Shown piece by piece: positions 17,848 to 27,486 of a stretch of DNA of 64,000 bases. The stretch comes from Oscillatoria nigro-viridis PCC 7112. GTDB taxonomy: Bacteria; Cyanobacteriota; Cyanobacteriia; Cyanobacteriales; Microcoleaceae. A model generated the notes under the pieces. The model saw only the letters and a list, made by a program, of their open reading frames with translations. It did no database searches and had not been told where the DNA came from. A program made the position numbers and the translations under genes. Within the stretch, counting starts at the first letter, position 1. Each line of letters begins with the position of its first letter. The DNA lies in contig NC_019729.1 in assembly GCF_000317475.1 (NCBI RefSeq), positions 7,103,445 through 7,167,444 of the forward strand. Reading direction: 5' to 3'.

Positions 17848-20769
17848 ATGGGGCAGCAGCAAAGACCAAAGGATTTAGACGAACAAATCGCGACCCTAGA
17901 GCGCGTTCTCCAGACTCTCCGAGAAGAGGAGAATGTTGAAGTGCTACTTTCGACCACACTCGGTTACTTGCAATCGGAATTTGACTGGCGGTTGATTTGG
18001 ATCGGGTTGTACGATCGACAGGCCCACAGATTGTTCGGGAAAGGCGGCATAACTCCTAACGGCGACCTGTCTTTTCTCAAACAGCGGTTTGCTCTCAGTC
18101 CGGGGGATTTGCTGGAACAAGTGGTGATTCAGCTCCGCCCGGTGGGAGTCCCGGATTTGCGATCGGAAAACAGAGCCGGAGAATGGCGCAAGGCAGCTCA
18201 AACTTTCAATATTCAAGGCACGACTCTGTTTCCGCTGCGCTACAAAGACCGCTGCTACGGCGTGATTTTGCTCGGCACAGACGTGTGGGGATCGTCGCCC
18301 AAGTCGGGGGAAAAAACGCAGTTGGCGATCGTATTTGGAGCGCTGGCAACTGCTCTTTACCAAATAGAAAAAGACTGGCAGCGACAACAAATCAAACACC
18401 CAGATGAGTCTCTTTTAGCGCTGATTTCGCAGTTGGGGGAATTGCGATCGCTCGACCAATACTTGCAAGCGGTTGTCGAGCAAACTCATGAATTTATCGA
18501 GCCGACGCGCACCAATGTTTATTGGTTCGAGCGAGAGCGGCGCTATTTTTGGCGCCGAGTCAGCAACCGCGAAGTTACTCCGGGTTTGGGCGGGCCAGTC
18601 CGAGCGGCTTCGGGCATCACCGTCCAAGACTTGGGCGAATTTTATCAGGCTTTGGGCAGAGAAGAAATAGTTTGGATCGGTGAATCTCAAAGTTCTCTGA
18701 AAACTGAGCTGACGGGGCGGTTGATGCAGCAAATCCGCGCTCGCTCTCTGTTGGCTGCGCCGATTGTTTCGGAAGGGGAATTGTTGGGATTTTTGGCAGT
18801 GGAAGCCAGCGAAGCGCGGATTTGGCAAGACAATGAAAAACATTACCTGCAGGGAGTGGCGCAGTTAGTAGCTCTGACGGCTCCTGTGTCGGAGATGGAG
18901 GAGAAAATTCAGCAAATTGAGATCGATCGAGATTTAACGGCCGGAATAGCTCACGCCATCTACAGCGATGCTGACTGGGAGGCGACTTTGAAAAATACCG
19001 CCGAACAGTTGTGCGAGAGGCTCAAATGCGAATACTTTTTGCTGCTGCTGTACGGCGACGAACAAAATCGCTTTGAAATTGTCTGCCAAAATTTGCCCCG
19101 CAATCGCAGGGCAGTGCCGTCGCCGCTCAACGCCCTCGATGTGGCTGACGTGGGGCTGCTGCAAGAAATCGCACCTCTGGCTATTGAAAATTGGGAGGAA
19201 GACGGGCGGTTGGGGGCTTGGCGGGAAGTGTTGGGGGAGGCGGGGGTGCGATCGCTTTTGGCATCGAGCACTAGGGCGAAAAAGGAAGAGGGAGAAAACC
19301 CCAATCTAAAATCGAAAATCGCCAATCGCAAATCGATCGAGGGTTTGCTGGTTGTCGGGCACAGTGCAACTCGCACTTGGAGGCGATCTGAGCAAGAATT
19401 AGTTCGGCTAGTGGGCGAACAACTCGGATTGATCCTGCACTCGTGGCAGCAGAGTTCGGCAATCGACAAATATCAGCAATTTGAGCGCTCGCTCAAATCT
19501 GGTTTGGCGGTTTTGCACCATTCTCCTGATGAGCAATCTGAACAAGAGATATCTGCTGCTTCACCGACGATGTTCCCAGAGTTGCCGCTACAAAAGCTCG
19601 ATCGTAACTTTGCTCAACACGTTTCCCAGACAATTTCCTGTCCTTTAGTAGCCGTAATTACTTGGAATCCCGGTGAGGAGCAAGGTTCCATCGTGGCGGC
19701 GGTAGCTGCCAACCCCGTATTTGCCCTCAATCCCGAGGCGGTGATTCCTGTCCAAACAGATGCTTTGATCCAACAAACCCTGGCTGCTAACTGCGTGGTG
19801 CAACAGAGCACGAGCCAACTGCCACTGGCGACAAAGCGGTGGCTCCGCAGTCCGGGAATTGGCGAGATTCTGACGGTGGCGCTGCGGACTGCCCCAGAAC
19901 ACGCTCCGGCGGGCATTGTGGTGGCTGCGGACGCTCCGGGCCGCCAGTGGTCGGAGTTGTCGGTGAGTTTACTCAGCTCGATGGCGTCTCAGTTGGCTTG
20001 GTGGCGCAGGTATTTGGCGGTGCAATCGATCCAGGAGTCGCAGCGATTGGATCTGGAGTTGCTCAACTGGTACAAACAGCGCCGTTTTGAGGATTTTTAC
20101 CGAACTCTGGCAGCGGGGGTGAAGGAGTTGGGGGAGTTGAGTCAGTCGATTTTGCAGTCGGCGAAGGAACAAAAGGATGCTCTGAAAATTTTGCGCTACC
20201 AACAGGTTTTGCGGCAAATTGGCAATGCTTTGGGGTCAACTCATTTGCTGCTGAAACAGGAACATTGGCGGCTGCAATTCGGACAAGATGCGGTGCCTGT
20301 GAGCGCTTGGCTGAGGCGATCGCTCGATCGAACGGCCCCCCTGGTCAAACAGTCGAAAGTCTCGCTGGAAGTGCACAGAGAAACTGCTGTGTCGATGCCT
20401 GCGGGCCAGACTTTGAGCGTTCGCGGCGACAGCATCAAGCTGGATTTGATACTGTGCGAATTGCTGGCGACGGCTTGCAGGCGCTCTGCAGTTGGCGCCA
20501 AGATTGAGATTCGCTCTCAGTTGTTGGGGGAAGATTTGTTAGAATTGTCTGTGGTCGATAGCGGCGCGTGCGATCGACAGTTAATTGCTGCCTTCAAAGG
20601 CGGTTCCGAACCCGATATATTAGCGGTTTCTAGTTCACATAGGTCGATCGTGCAAAATCTCTTAATTTGTCAGCGAGCAGTACGCTTAATGGGGGGAAAC
20701 TTTTCTATAGAAATGTTAGAAAACAATTTAATTGTGGCTCGTTTAGTGCTGCCCCTAGCCAATTCTTAA
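17848..20769 (+). CDS. Multi-GAF sensor protein with degenerate histidine-kinase-like ATPase end
   Basis: 973 residues from ATG 17848 (a GTG at 17830 is an alternative). A short coiled coil (about 5-30), then two or three GAF-like domains (about 30-180; 200-345; 370-540, with LLAAPIVSEGELLGFLAVEA in the second). The C-terminal 240 residues resemble a histidine-kinase dimerisation plus HATPase region: LILCELLATACRR for the N box and VVDSGACDRQ for the G1 box. No HExxN-type phosphorylatable His is obvious and the G1 box lacks the second Asp-Gly, so kinase activity is doubtful. Residues near 490 (NPNLKSKIANRKSIEG) are encoded by a dispersed repeat (19312-19339). Cytoplasmic. Confidence 0.8.
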   Translation: MGQQQRPKDLDEQIATLERVLQTLREEENVEVLLSTTLGYLQSEFDWRLIWIGLYDRQAHRLFGKGGITPNGDLSFLKQRFALSPGDLLEQVVIQLRPVGVPDLRSENRAGEWRKAAQTFNIQGTTLFPLRYKDRCYGVILLGTDVWGSSPKSGEKTQLAIVFGALATALYQIEKDWQRQQIKHPDESLLALISQLGELRSLDQYLQAVVEQTHEFIEPTRTNVYWFERERRYFWRRVSNREVTPGLGGPVRAASGITVQDLGEFYQALGREEIVWIGESQSSLKTELTGRLMQQIRARSLLAAPIVSEGELLGFLAVEASEARIWQDNEKHYLQGVAQLVALTAPVSEMEEKIQQIEIDRDLTAGIAHAIYSDADWEATLKNTAEQLCERLKCEYFLLLLYGDEQNRFEIVCQNLPRNRRAVPSPLNALDVADVGLLQEIAPLAIENWEEDGRLGAWREVLGEAGVRSLLASSTRAKKEEGENPNLKSKIANRKSIEGLLVVGHSATRTWRRSEQELVRLVGEQLGLILHSWQQSSAIDKYQQFERSLKSGLAVLHHSPDEQSEQEISAASPTMFPELPLQKLDRNFAQHVSQTISCPLVAVITWNPGEEQGSIVAAVAANPVFALNPEAVIPVQTDALIQQTLAANCVVQQSTSQLPLATKRWLRSPGIGEILTVALRTAPEHAPAGIVVAADAPGRQWSELSVSLLSSMASQLAWWRRYLAVQSIQESQRLDLELLNWYKQRRFEDFYRTLAAGVKELGELSQSILQSAKEQKDALKILRYQQVLRQIGNALGSTHLLLKQEHWRLQFGQDAVPVSAWLRRSLDRTAPLVKQSKVSLEVHRETAVSMPAGQTLSVRGDSIKLDLILCELLATACRRSAVGAKIEIRSQLLGEDLLELSVVDSGACDRQLIAAFKGGSEPDILAVSSSHRSIVQNLLICQRAVRLMGGNFSIEMLENNLIVARLVLPLANS
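19312..19339. repeat. AATCTAAAATCG-type heptad repeat inside the GAF sensor gene
   Basis: CAATCTAAAATCGAAAATC followed by GCCAATCGCAAATCG is the same degenerate heptamer repeat that fills intergenic DNA at 32.7, 43.2 and 52.0-52.2 kb. Here it is translated in frame. Confidence 0.75.
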
Positions 20770-20812
20770 TATTGCAAAATTTTGTAAAAGTTCCAAGCTG
20801 CGAGGGAGGATT

Positions 20813-20872
20813 GTAGGGGCGGGTTTCACCAACAATAATTGCCTAAAACCGACAATCTCATAAACCCGCCCC
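20813..20872. repeat. Dispersed GGGGCGGGTT hairpin repeat (copy 1)
   Basis: GTAGGGGCGGGTTTCACCAA on the left and TAAACCCGCCCC on the right are inverted, with an AACAAT...GACAATCTC core. Seven other copies occur in the window (about 22.9, 35.3, 46.7, 47.4, 62.5, 62.65 and 62.8 kb). Confidence 0.85.
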
Positions 20873-20945
20873 ACTCAACGCTAAACCGCCATCCACCTCT
20901 TTCAAAATACAAGGGACTGGTTTAGCTGCGATCGATATTGTTATT

Positions 20946-20993
20946 GATATCTTGCGCCATTCTCAGGCACGAACGGGCCAGAGAACCCGTTCC
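20946..20993. repeat. Partial copy of the GATATCTTGC / GAACGGG palindrome family
   Basis: GATATCTTGCGCCATTCTCA followed by GAACGGG-8 nt-CCCGTTC. The same start and an analogous inner palindrome occur in the complete element at 46591-46708. Confidence 0.65.
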
Positions 20994-21001
20994 CCAATAC
21001 A

Positions 21002-21475
21002 TCAATTTTCTTGTGGCTGGGCCCCAGAACCCGCCCCTGAAAGACTTTCAGAACTCGGGAAAAACCTTTGAGTAATCCAAGCAGTTACAATATGAGAAAG
21101 CAATCCCATCGGCCCAGCAAAAAAACACAAAGCCAAAGAATGAACCGTCCAAACTCCTGTCCGCTGTCCTTCCAAATAAATCCAGCGCCCGACAAACAAG
21201 TCCATCACTAAAAAATGTATCCATCCCGTAGCAGCCGCCGTTTCCTCCCCCAGAAACTTAGCAATATCTGCTAGCTTGGGATTCGACAAAGCTGCCGCAT
21301 TTTCCGCAGTTAGACTGCTACCAAACAAATATATGTATAAAGCGGCGAGCACTGCAAACGGAATGAAGGAATTCATCACTTTTCGGGTAATTCCCCAGTT
21401 TGGTAATAAAATCATAATTGCCCAGAAAGGCACAACGAACAGATTACCGGCATTAAAAATTAGTTCTGGTGTCAT
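21002..21475 (-). CDS. ABA4-like membrane protein (DUF4281)
   Basis: 157 residues from ATG 21475 (MTPELIFNAGNLFVVPFWAI), chosen because homologues begin near here. Four membrane helices. The block GWIHFLVMDLFVGRWIYLEG followed by FFAGPMGLLSH is the DUF4281 signature shared with plant ABA4, which is needed for neoxanthin formation. In cyanobacteria the role is probably in carotenoid (xanthophyll) metabolism, an inference. Stand-alone, minus strand. Confidence 0.85.
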   Translation of the reverse strand: MTPELIFNAGNLFVVPFWAIMILLPNWGITRKVMNSFIPFAVLAALYIYLFGSSLTAENAAALSNPKLADIAKFLGEETAAATGWIHFLVMDLFVGRWIYLEGQRTGVWTVHSLALCFFAGPMGLLSHIVTAWITQRFFPSSESLSGAGSGAQPQEN

Positions 21476-21653
21476 AGTTGGCTCTTGGCTCCTGCGAAGG
21501 CAATGCAATTAAGGATATTAAGATTACTTTACACAATTTTTGCTAAAAGTTCTCAAAACCCGAAAAAAATCTCATTCACAAATGAAAGAGAATTGCTATA
21601 CTTATCTAAAATTTCAAATTTCCCATCGAAAATCGATTAAGGCAGCACAGCCC

Positions 21654-22664
21654 ATGACAACTTATAATAACTTTTCCGAGTGGTGCAAGCACAAAGAAAG
21701 TCTCTCGCCCAGCGCCAAACATACCCTAGAAATACTGTTGCAAATCTCAGACACTTCTGAGTGCGATCGAGCCAACGAACTGCTTTCTAATACAAAAGAA
21801 CTTAACCTCAAAAATCTTCAAATTATCGATATCAGCCCCCTCTCATCTTTCACTCAACTTACTAATCTCATCCTCGGCAGCAATCAAATATCTGACATCG
21901 CTCCCCTGCAATCTCTAACTAACCTGAAAACTCTGGTTATAGATGTCAATCAAATATTAGATATCAGTCCGCTTTCATCTCTAATAAATCTGACTGTACT
22001 CGTTCTCGATACCAATCAAATCTCAGACATCAGTCCCCTAGCAGGTCTAACCGATCTTACCGCACTTGTCTTGTTTGACAACAAAATTTCCGACATCACT
22101 CCGGTAAAAAATTTAACTAACTTAAATGCGCTGATTCTCTACAACAATCAAATTTCAGATATCGCTCCTCTGGAAAATTTAACTGAACTTCAGACACTCT
22201 ACCTTTACAATAATAAAATATCGGATATCACCCCGCTGGCTTCCTTAAAAAATCTGACTACGCTGTTTCTATTCGGAAATGAAATATCTGACCTGACTCC
22301 GCTGGAAGCTCTAACTAACTTAAATAAATTGGTTTTATTCCAAAATAAAATATCAGATATTAGTCCTTTGACATCGCTTACTAATTTAATTGAACTCAAC
22401 CTCGGTAACAATCAAATATCAGACATCAGTCCGCTGAAATCGTTAACTAATTTGACAGAACTTTATTTGTTCAACAATCCGATTTCGGATAGCAGCGCGC
22501 TACAAGCTTTAAATAATTTATTTTTACTAGACTTGTACAACAATCAAATCTCTGATATCAGTTCCCTGGAATCTTTGCACAAGTTAACTACCCTGGACTT
22601 GCGCGGGAATCCCATTGTTAATAAAATTTGCCCTGTCAATCCTGAATCAATCTGCAGGTTTTAA
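21654..22664 (+). CDS. Leucine-rich repeat protein (SDS22/internalin type)
   Basis: 336 residues from ATG 21654. The frame extends 38 codons further upstream, but that DNA contains the heptad repeat (ATTTCAAATTTCCCATCGAA), so the inner start is preferred. After a 55-residue helical head come about 12 repeats of 22 residues with consensus L-x-x-L-x-L-x-x-N-Q-I-S-D-I-S-P-L, the SDS22-like class, capped by a C-terminal NKICPVNPESIC. No signal peptide, so probably cytoplasmic protein-protein binding. DNA repeats are well diverged except at ISDI codons. Confidence 0.85.
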   Translation: MTTYNNFSEWCKHKESLSPSAKHTLEILLQISDTSECDRANELLSNTKELNLKNLQIIDISPLSSFTQLTNLILGSNQISDIAPLQSLTNLKTLVIDVNQILDISPLSSLINLTVLVLDTNQISDISPLAGLTDLTALVLFDNKISDITPVKNLTNLNALILYNNQISDIAPLENLTELQTLYLYNNKISDITPLASLKNLTTLFLFGNEISDLTPLEALTNLNKLVLFQNKISDISPLTSLTNLIELNLGNNQISDISPLKSLTNLTELYLFNNPISDSSALQALNNLFLLDLYNNQISDISSLESLHKLTTLDLRGNPIVNKICPVNPESICRF

Positions 22665-22703
22665 TTAATTATTAAGGTCGAGGCAAGATGGCGGTTTATA
22701 GAG

Positions 22704-22709
22704 TATAAT
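22704..22709 (+). promoter_or_regulatory. Candidate -10 box
   Basis: TATAAT 27 bases before the ATG at 22737, followed by the ribosome site AGGAG. No good -35 hexamer at the standard distance. Confidence 0.45.
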
Positions 22710-22736
22710 GTTTAACGTCAATATCAGGAGAAAGTG

Positions 22737-22832
22737 ATGAGCGGACACGATGCTTTGATGTTAGGATTGCTGCTGTTGCCAGGTTTGGCTTTGTCGATCG
22801 CAATTATGGGCGCTTTTGCCGCTGGTGGATAA
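22737..22832 (+). CDS. 31-residue single-span membrane microprotein
   Basis: MSGHDALMLG then LLLLPGLALSIAIMGAFAAG and a final Gly: one transmembrane helix with short polar N-terminus, in the size range of photosystem and NDH small subunits. It matches none of the ones that I know (PsaI/M/J, PsbM/X/Y/30, PetM/N). Good ribosome site (AGGAGAAAGTG) and an upstream TATAAT support it. Function unknown. Confidence 0.6.
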   Translation: MSGHDALMLGLLLLPGLALSIAIMGAFAAGG

Positions 22833-22880
22833 TCAGTTTTTAACTCATCAGCGCTCCAGCAAGCAATTTACTGGTTCAAA

Positions 22881-22938
22881 AAGGGCGGGTAGATCGATTT
22901 TTTGAGTTGCCGAAAATATCTTTGGCAAAACCCGCCCA
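22881..22938. repeat. Dispersed GGGCGGGT hairpin repeat (copy 2, diverged)
   Basis: AAGGGCGGGT ... AAACCCGCCCA inverted ends with a diverged middle. Confidence 0.6.
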
Positions 22939-22952
22939 TTTTCTCTACCAAT

Positions 22953-24452
22953 TTACAAAAATTGTGCTGTCACATCGGAATTTACCAAAGTATTCGCGCA
23001 CAAAATACCCGATGCTGCGACGGCGGGGACGCCAATTCCCGGCATGGTGCTGTCTCCCACCCGATACAAGCCTTTGACTGGTGTTTGCGGCCCGGGAAAT
23101 GTGCCTTTGCCGGCGGCGATTGCAGGCCCGTAAGTTCCTTGATATCGGCGCAAAAATCGGGCGTGGGTTAGCGGTGTGCCGATCGACTCTAAGACTATCC
23201 GCGATCGCAAATCCGGTATAATTCTTTCTAAAGCTTGAAACAGAGATTGCGATCGCTCTTGCTTTTTCTGCTGATACAATTCGCCATATTCCCAACCTTC
23301 GTAAGGTTCTAATGTATAAGCGTGAACGGCGTGATGTCCTGGCGGCGCGAGAGTTGCGTCCCACACTGTAGGAATCGAAATCATGCAAGTATTTCCGGGT
23401 ACTGTAATGTCAATCTTGCTGTCGTGAACGACGACGTGGTGGCCGGTCAAACCTTCGAGTCCTTCAGCTTTAATTCCTAAATGCAGGTGCATGAAACTGT
23501 CTACAGCAGGCATCGACAAAGCGCTTTTTCGGTAGCTTTCCGGCAAATCTTCAGGGCGCAGTAACTTTGTATAAGTATCCCAGATTGTGGCATTTGAAAT
23601 GACAATTGGGGCGCGGATAACTTCGCTATTTTTCAAGCGAACGCCGGTGGTTTTGCCGGATTCAACTAATATTTGCTCGACGGGAGCTCCCAGGCGCAAT
23701 TTTCCTCCCCAGCGCTGCAAACCTCGAACTAAAGCATCCACGATCGCACCGCTGCCACCTGCAGGATATTCGATCGCACAGCGCGATCGTTCGCCAATCA
23801 TAAAAGCTATTTCCGGCGCGACAGTTCCGTGGGCTTTCAAACCAGACAGCAAAAAGCACTCCAAATCTATCAAACGCCGCACCCAAGGGTCACGCACGTC
23901 CCGATCCATCAAGGAACCTGCTGAACCCGCGATCGCACCTACTAACGGCAACAGCTTCAGCAAAGCAGGCGAGTACCGAGATAGCAAAACAGGTATCAAC
24001 TGCCAGTCGGATCTCAGCGCTAAAGCCGGAATTCCACGCAAAGCTTCATACAAAACTAATAAATTTTGTTGAAATTCCTGTAATTCTACAGCTCCTTGCG
24101 GTGCGAACTTAGCTACAGCATCTAAGTAACTTCTCGCATCAGCATAAACCGGCAAACTTCCCTCCGGAAAGTGGTAATGCCCCAGCGGATCGTAGGAAAT
24201 TGCTGCGATCGATTCCTCCAAAACATCAAAAACTTGCCGCAAAGGATTGAACGACCGGGGGTCAGTCAAACCGCAATAAAAAGAAGGCCCCGAATCAAAG
24301 TGAAATCCCCGGCGCGAAAAGCTGTGAGCTGCCCCGCCCGCTATGATGTGGCTCTCGCAGACGAGCACCCGCTTGCCGTAGCGAGCTAGCATCGAGCCGG
24401 CGACTAAGCCGCCAATACCGCTGCCAATTACGATCGAATCAAAGTCTTGCAT
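22953..24452 (-). CDS. FAD-dependent phytoene desaturase/carotene isomerase-like oxidoreductase
   Basis: 499 residues. FDSIVIGSGIGGLVAGSMLA (4-23) is the dinucleotide-binding fold, followed by GKRVLVCESHIIAGGAAHSF as in CrtI/CrtH/CrtO proteins. The C-terminus GLYRVGDSTMPGIGVPAVAA is the carotenoid-oxidoreductase FAD motif. The family acts on carotenes or related polyprenoids (desaturation, isomerisation, ketolation); which reaction applies cannot be decided. Complete. Convergent with the 31-residue gene, divergent from the next gene. Confidence 0.85.
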   Translation of the reverse strand: MQDFDSIVIGSGIGGLVAGSMLARYGKRVLVCESHIIAGGAAHSFSRRGFHFDSGPSFYCGLTDPRSFNPLRQVFDVLEESIAAISYDPLGHYHFPEGSLPVYADARSYLDAVAKFAPQGAVELQEFQQNLLVLYEALRGIPALALRSDWQLIPVLLSRYSPALLKLLPLVGAIAGSAGSLMDRDVRDPWVRRLIDLECFLLSGLKAHGTVAPEIAFMIGERSRCAIEYPAGGSGAIVDALVRGLQRWGGKLRLGAPVEQILVESGKTTGVRLKNSEVIRAPIVISNATIWDTYTKLLRPEDLPESYRKSALSMPAVDSFMHLHLGIKAEGLEGLTGHHVVVHDSKIDITVPGNTCMISIPTVWDATLAPPGHHAVHAYTLEPYEGWEYGELYQQKKQERSQSLFQALERIIPDLRSRIVLESIGTPLTHARFLRRYQGTYGPAIAAGKGTFPGPQTPVKGLYRVGDSTMPGIGVPAVAASGILCANTLVNSDVTAQFL

Positions 24453-24522
24453 TTATCAAATGTGGTATAATTGTATTATTTCTTGCTGAGTGTTGACAGG
24501 GTATTTTTATGGGAGGAAAACT

Positions 24523-26208
24523 ATGAAAGCTTTATCTATTTTAGATGAAGTTGTTCGCGAATTAGAACAAGACGTCAATATCTCGCGCATTAAAAAAATA
24601 ATATTTTTTGCTTGTAAAGAGTTCTGGGAAAATGACCCCGCCCAACTCGCCAGCGCAGATGTAAGGATTTTAATTGAAGAACTGTGCGCCAAATACAGCA
24701 GGTTAGAAGATATTGAAGCAGTTTTAAATAGTATAGTCTCTAAGGTTAATAAAAAAACCGAGTATGCTTTAGTAGCAGACCTCATAATCTGTCAACTTAG
24801 CAGGCTGTATGAATTTGAAGATTTCACCAAATTAGAATTAAACATATCTAGTTTTGGGGGTCAGGAAGCTCCCGCATTTGAAGAGCACTTTAGTTCGGAA
24901 GTACCCAGCAGCGAAGAAAGGGCCATAAACCCAGGCAATTTATTTGATGTCAGACAAAAAATTTTGCAGCAAACCAATCCGCTGAGGGCGAAAATCCTAA
25001 TTTTTTCTACTCTTTATCACCAGTTTACTTTTAGCGATCGCGACTGGCTACTGCTGAAAACTCAAGAACTTGACAATCTACTGCGACAACTGTTTAATGT
25101 CTGTGGCAGCCTAGCCGAACTGGAATCTCAGTTGTACAGAACTGCTAGCAATCTCGACAACAGAGATGAAAACGACCAAGCTGCGAGCGTAATTATCAAA
25201 GCGATGAATCCTTGTTACGCAAAAAGGCAAGAGGAAGAACCCCATGAAGCCGAATCTTCGGCTAGTGAAGATTACGATCAGACACATTTACACAACAGTG
25301 TTTATGAAGAGAGCGAGCTGGTGGACAGGCGCACCGATTATTTCGATCCAGGCGAGATTACTCACCTCCTTCAAGCTGCTCCCCCTCACTATCATTATGA
25401 CCCCCAGAAGAGTTACTTAGTGCCGGACACGGCAGAAAATGTACAGTTTAAAGAACCCGAAACCAGCAATAATTATGCTACAGATTTCAGACAGGAAATG
25501 GTAGAAACATTCCCAGTTGCAGAAATGCCGACTATTATCGAAACTTTAGAACCAGCGGCTCCTGTTATTATAAATATTAGCGATTCCATCAAACGCAAGT
25601 TGGAATTGGAAGAAGAAATGACAGAATTAGTCAGTCAAAGTGCTAACTCCGCAACGGCGCAAATAGAAAATATATTCACCCAGTTAGAAGCTGCTTTGAA
25701 CGGAAAATTTTCTACGGGAAGTGCAGAGGAGCGTTTGTACTGGAAATATAAAAATCTCAGAGAGTATGTAGGAAAAGTTCAGAAATTTACCGATAAATTG
25801 CTGGAATTTTTGATCGAATTGGAGTCAAAAGAAAGCGGGAAATATCCTTCTGAAGTACCCGAAAACATGACCGACAATATTTCTTCTGAAATACCGCAGG
25901 AAAACTCTAGCCATAAAGCAAATCAGTATCAGCTTCTGGAAATGGCAAAACAAGGCAAACCAAAGGCGATCGCCCAATTGATCAATCAATTGCTACAGCC
26001 TAAAGGAATTGCTGCTACAGTAGGATTTAAAGACGGTTGGCTCCATGTGATTCTGGAGTCTGCTGAAGTACCAAACCAACAGGCTACAGCTACATACATT
26101 CACAAAAAACTGTGTACTTTAAAATCAAAATATCTTACTCATGTGAAAATTCACGGGCGACAGTTAGGTAGCAAAACAGTCTTGTGGACTCAAGAATTTG
26201 TCAATTAA
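24523..26208 (+). CDS. Hypothetical cyanobacterial protein with conserved C-terminal module
   Basis: 561 residues from ATG 24523, which has GGGAGG 8 bases upstream; an in-frame start at 24490 lacks a ribosome site. N-terminal 110 residues are helical (ILDEVVRELEQDVNISRIKK). A long acidic, probably disordered middle (about 220-360) precedes a coiled-coil helix (365-440). The last 90 residues (AKQGKPKAIAQLINQLLQPK then GIAATVGFKDGWLHVILES) are a module I recall from several cyanobacterial proteins, including kinase-associated ones, of unknown function. No membrane segment. Neighbours (pentapeptide protein, Ser/Thr kinase) hint at signalling. Confidence 0.65.
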   Translation: MKALSILDEVVRELEQDVNISRIKKIIFFACKEFWENDPAQLASADVRILIEELCAKYSRLEDIEAVLNSIVSKVNKKTEYALVADLIICQLSRLYEFEDFTKLELNISSFGGQEAPAFEEHFSSEVPSSEERAINPGNLFDVRQKILQQTNPLRAKILIFSTLYHQFTFSDRDWLLLKTQELDNLLRQLFNVCGSLAELESQLYRTASNLDNRDENDQAASVIIKAMNPCYAKRQEEEPHEAESSASEDYDQTHLHNSVYEESELVDRRTDYFDPGEITHLLQAAPPHYHYDPQKSYLVPDTAENVQFKEPETSNNYATDFRQEMVETFPVAEMPTIIETLEPAAPVIINISDSIKRKLELEEEMTELVSQSANSATAQIENIFTQLEAALNGKFSTGSAEERLYWKYKNLREYVGKVQKFTDKLLEFLIELESKESGKYPSEVPENMTDNISSEIPQENSSHKANQYQLLEMAKQGKPKAIAQLINQLLQPKGIAATVGFKDGWLHVILESAEVPNQQATATYIHKKLCTLKSKYLTHVKIHGRQLGSKTVLWTQEFVN

Positions 26209-26223
26209 ACTCATTCAATGCTC

Positions 26224-26373
26224 GACTCAAGTCTGGGGCAACACAAACTAAGTCTGTCTGCGTCAACTGAAATTCAAGAAATTCAATCAAATTTCTCAGA
26301 CTCAAGTCTGGCGCTACAAAAACTAAATCCGCCCGCGCGAACAGAAACTTAACAAGGCTAGAAATAGCAGATT
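26224..26373. repeat. 75-bp direct repeat, two copies
   Basis: GACTCAAGTCTGG recurs at 26224 and 26299, followed by alignable sequence (CAACACAAACTAAGTC versus CTACAAAAACTAAATC, then a GAACAGAAA-like end). Diverged tandem copies between two genes. Confidence 0.6.
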
Positions 26374-26399
26374 GTATCTAATTCACCACAAAAACAAAT

Positions 26400-27395
26400 A
26401 TGAATGCCAGCGAAATTTTAAGGCGATATACATCAGGAGAACTAGATTTTCAAGGTATGAATCTCAGAGGGATATACCTGAGCGGTGCAGATTTAATTGG
26501 CGTCAATTTAAGCAGTGCTGACCTCTGGGGTGCAAATTTAGCGATGTCGTACCTGAGCAGAATTAACCTTCAGCGCGCAAATTTAACTAATGCAAAGCTG
26601 TGCGGTGCTAACTTAAATCAAGCAAACTTGAGCGGAGCAAATTTGTCCGATGCCGACTTTCACGGAGCGACTTTGCAAGGTGCAGACTTTCGCAAAGCCA
26701 ACATCTCTTTAGCAGTTTTTATTGATGCAAATTTGAGCGATGCAGATATGCGAGGTGTGAATTTGCAAGGTGCAGATTTGCGCGGGGCGTGCTTGCGGGG
26801 TGCAAATTTGCGGAAGGAGGTGCGGATTTTTGAAGGTGCAAATTTGCGGGGTGCAAATTTGCAAGGTGCAGATTTGCGGGGCGTCAATTTGCAAGGTGCA
26901 GATTTGACTAAAGCTAATCTCAGTCACGCTAATTTGACTGAAGCATTTCTGGGAGAAGCAAATTTGACTCAGGCGAATTTGAGCGAAGCTATTTTAAATG
27001 GCATATTTTTGACTGAAGCAACTTTGGTAGAAACAAATTTTTCCTGGGCTGTAATGACAAATGCTAAGTTGGAAAGAGCTGTGTTAATTGATGCTGAATT
27101 GGCTGGCGCTAACTTGCGCGGTGCATTTCTTCCTGATGTTAAGTTGAGCAATGCTAATTTAGTTATGGCTGACTTGAGTCGAGCTAATTTGGTAAGGGCT
27201 GATTTGAGTCGAGCTAATTTGAATCAGGCAAATTTGAGTGAAGCTGATTTGACTGATGCTTACCTGGCTAGAACAGATTTGCGGGAGGCAATTTTGCACC
27301 GCACAGCTTTGATTAGGGCAGATTTGAGCACTGCTAATTTAACGGGTGCTCAGTGGCGCGGTACAATTATGCCGAATGGAGAAATGCACGGATAA
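26400..27395 (+). CDS. Pentapeptide repeat protein
   Basis: 331 residues. After MNASEILRRYTSGELDFQGM, nearly the whole protein is A(D/N)Lxx pentapeptides in a right-handed beta-helix, with one break at residues 140-147 (RKEVRIFEG). N-terminus MNASEILRRY is common to cyanobacterial members. No signal peptide. Function unknown; some relatives mimic DNA and inhibit gyrase, others are lumenal, and sequence does not separate these. Lies 91 bp before a Ser/Thr kinase gene on the same strand. Confidence 0.92.
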   Translation: MNASEILRRYTSGELDFQGMNLRGIYLSGADLIGVNLSSADLWGANLAMSYLSRINLQRANLTNAKLCGANLNQANLSGANLSDADFHGATLQGADFRKANISLAVFIDANLSDADMRGVNLQGADLRGACLRGANLRKEVRIFEGANLRGANLQGADLRGVNLQGADLTKANLSHANLTEAFLGEANLTQANLSEAILNGIFLTEATLVETNFSWAVMTNAKLERAVLIDAELAGANLRGAFLPDVKLSNANLVMADLSRANLVRADLSRANLNQANLSEADLTDAYLARTDLREAILHRTALIRADLSTANLTGAQWRGTIMPNGEMHG

Positions 27396-27486
27396 TTACT
27401 TGTACTAGCAATTTAACGCTCTCGGCCAAATAGTTCATTTAATAGTTAAGGCAATTTCCTATAATTAAAAAAAAGAGGGCAATGCT

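Noticed and set aside
22737-22832. Assignment of the 31-residue ORF to a known photosystem or NDH subunit
   Set aside because: Sequence does not match any small subunit that I can recall; left unnamed.
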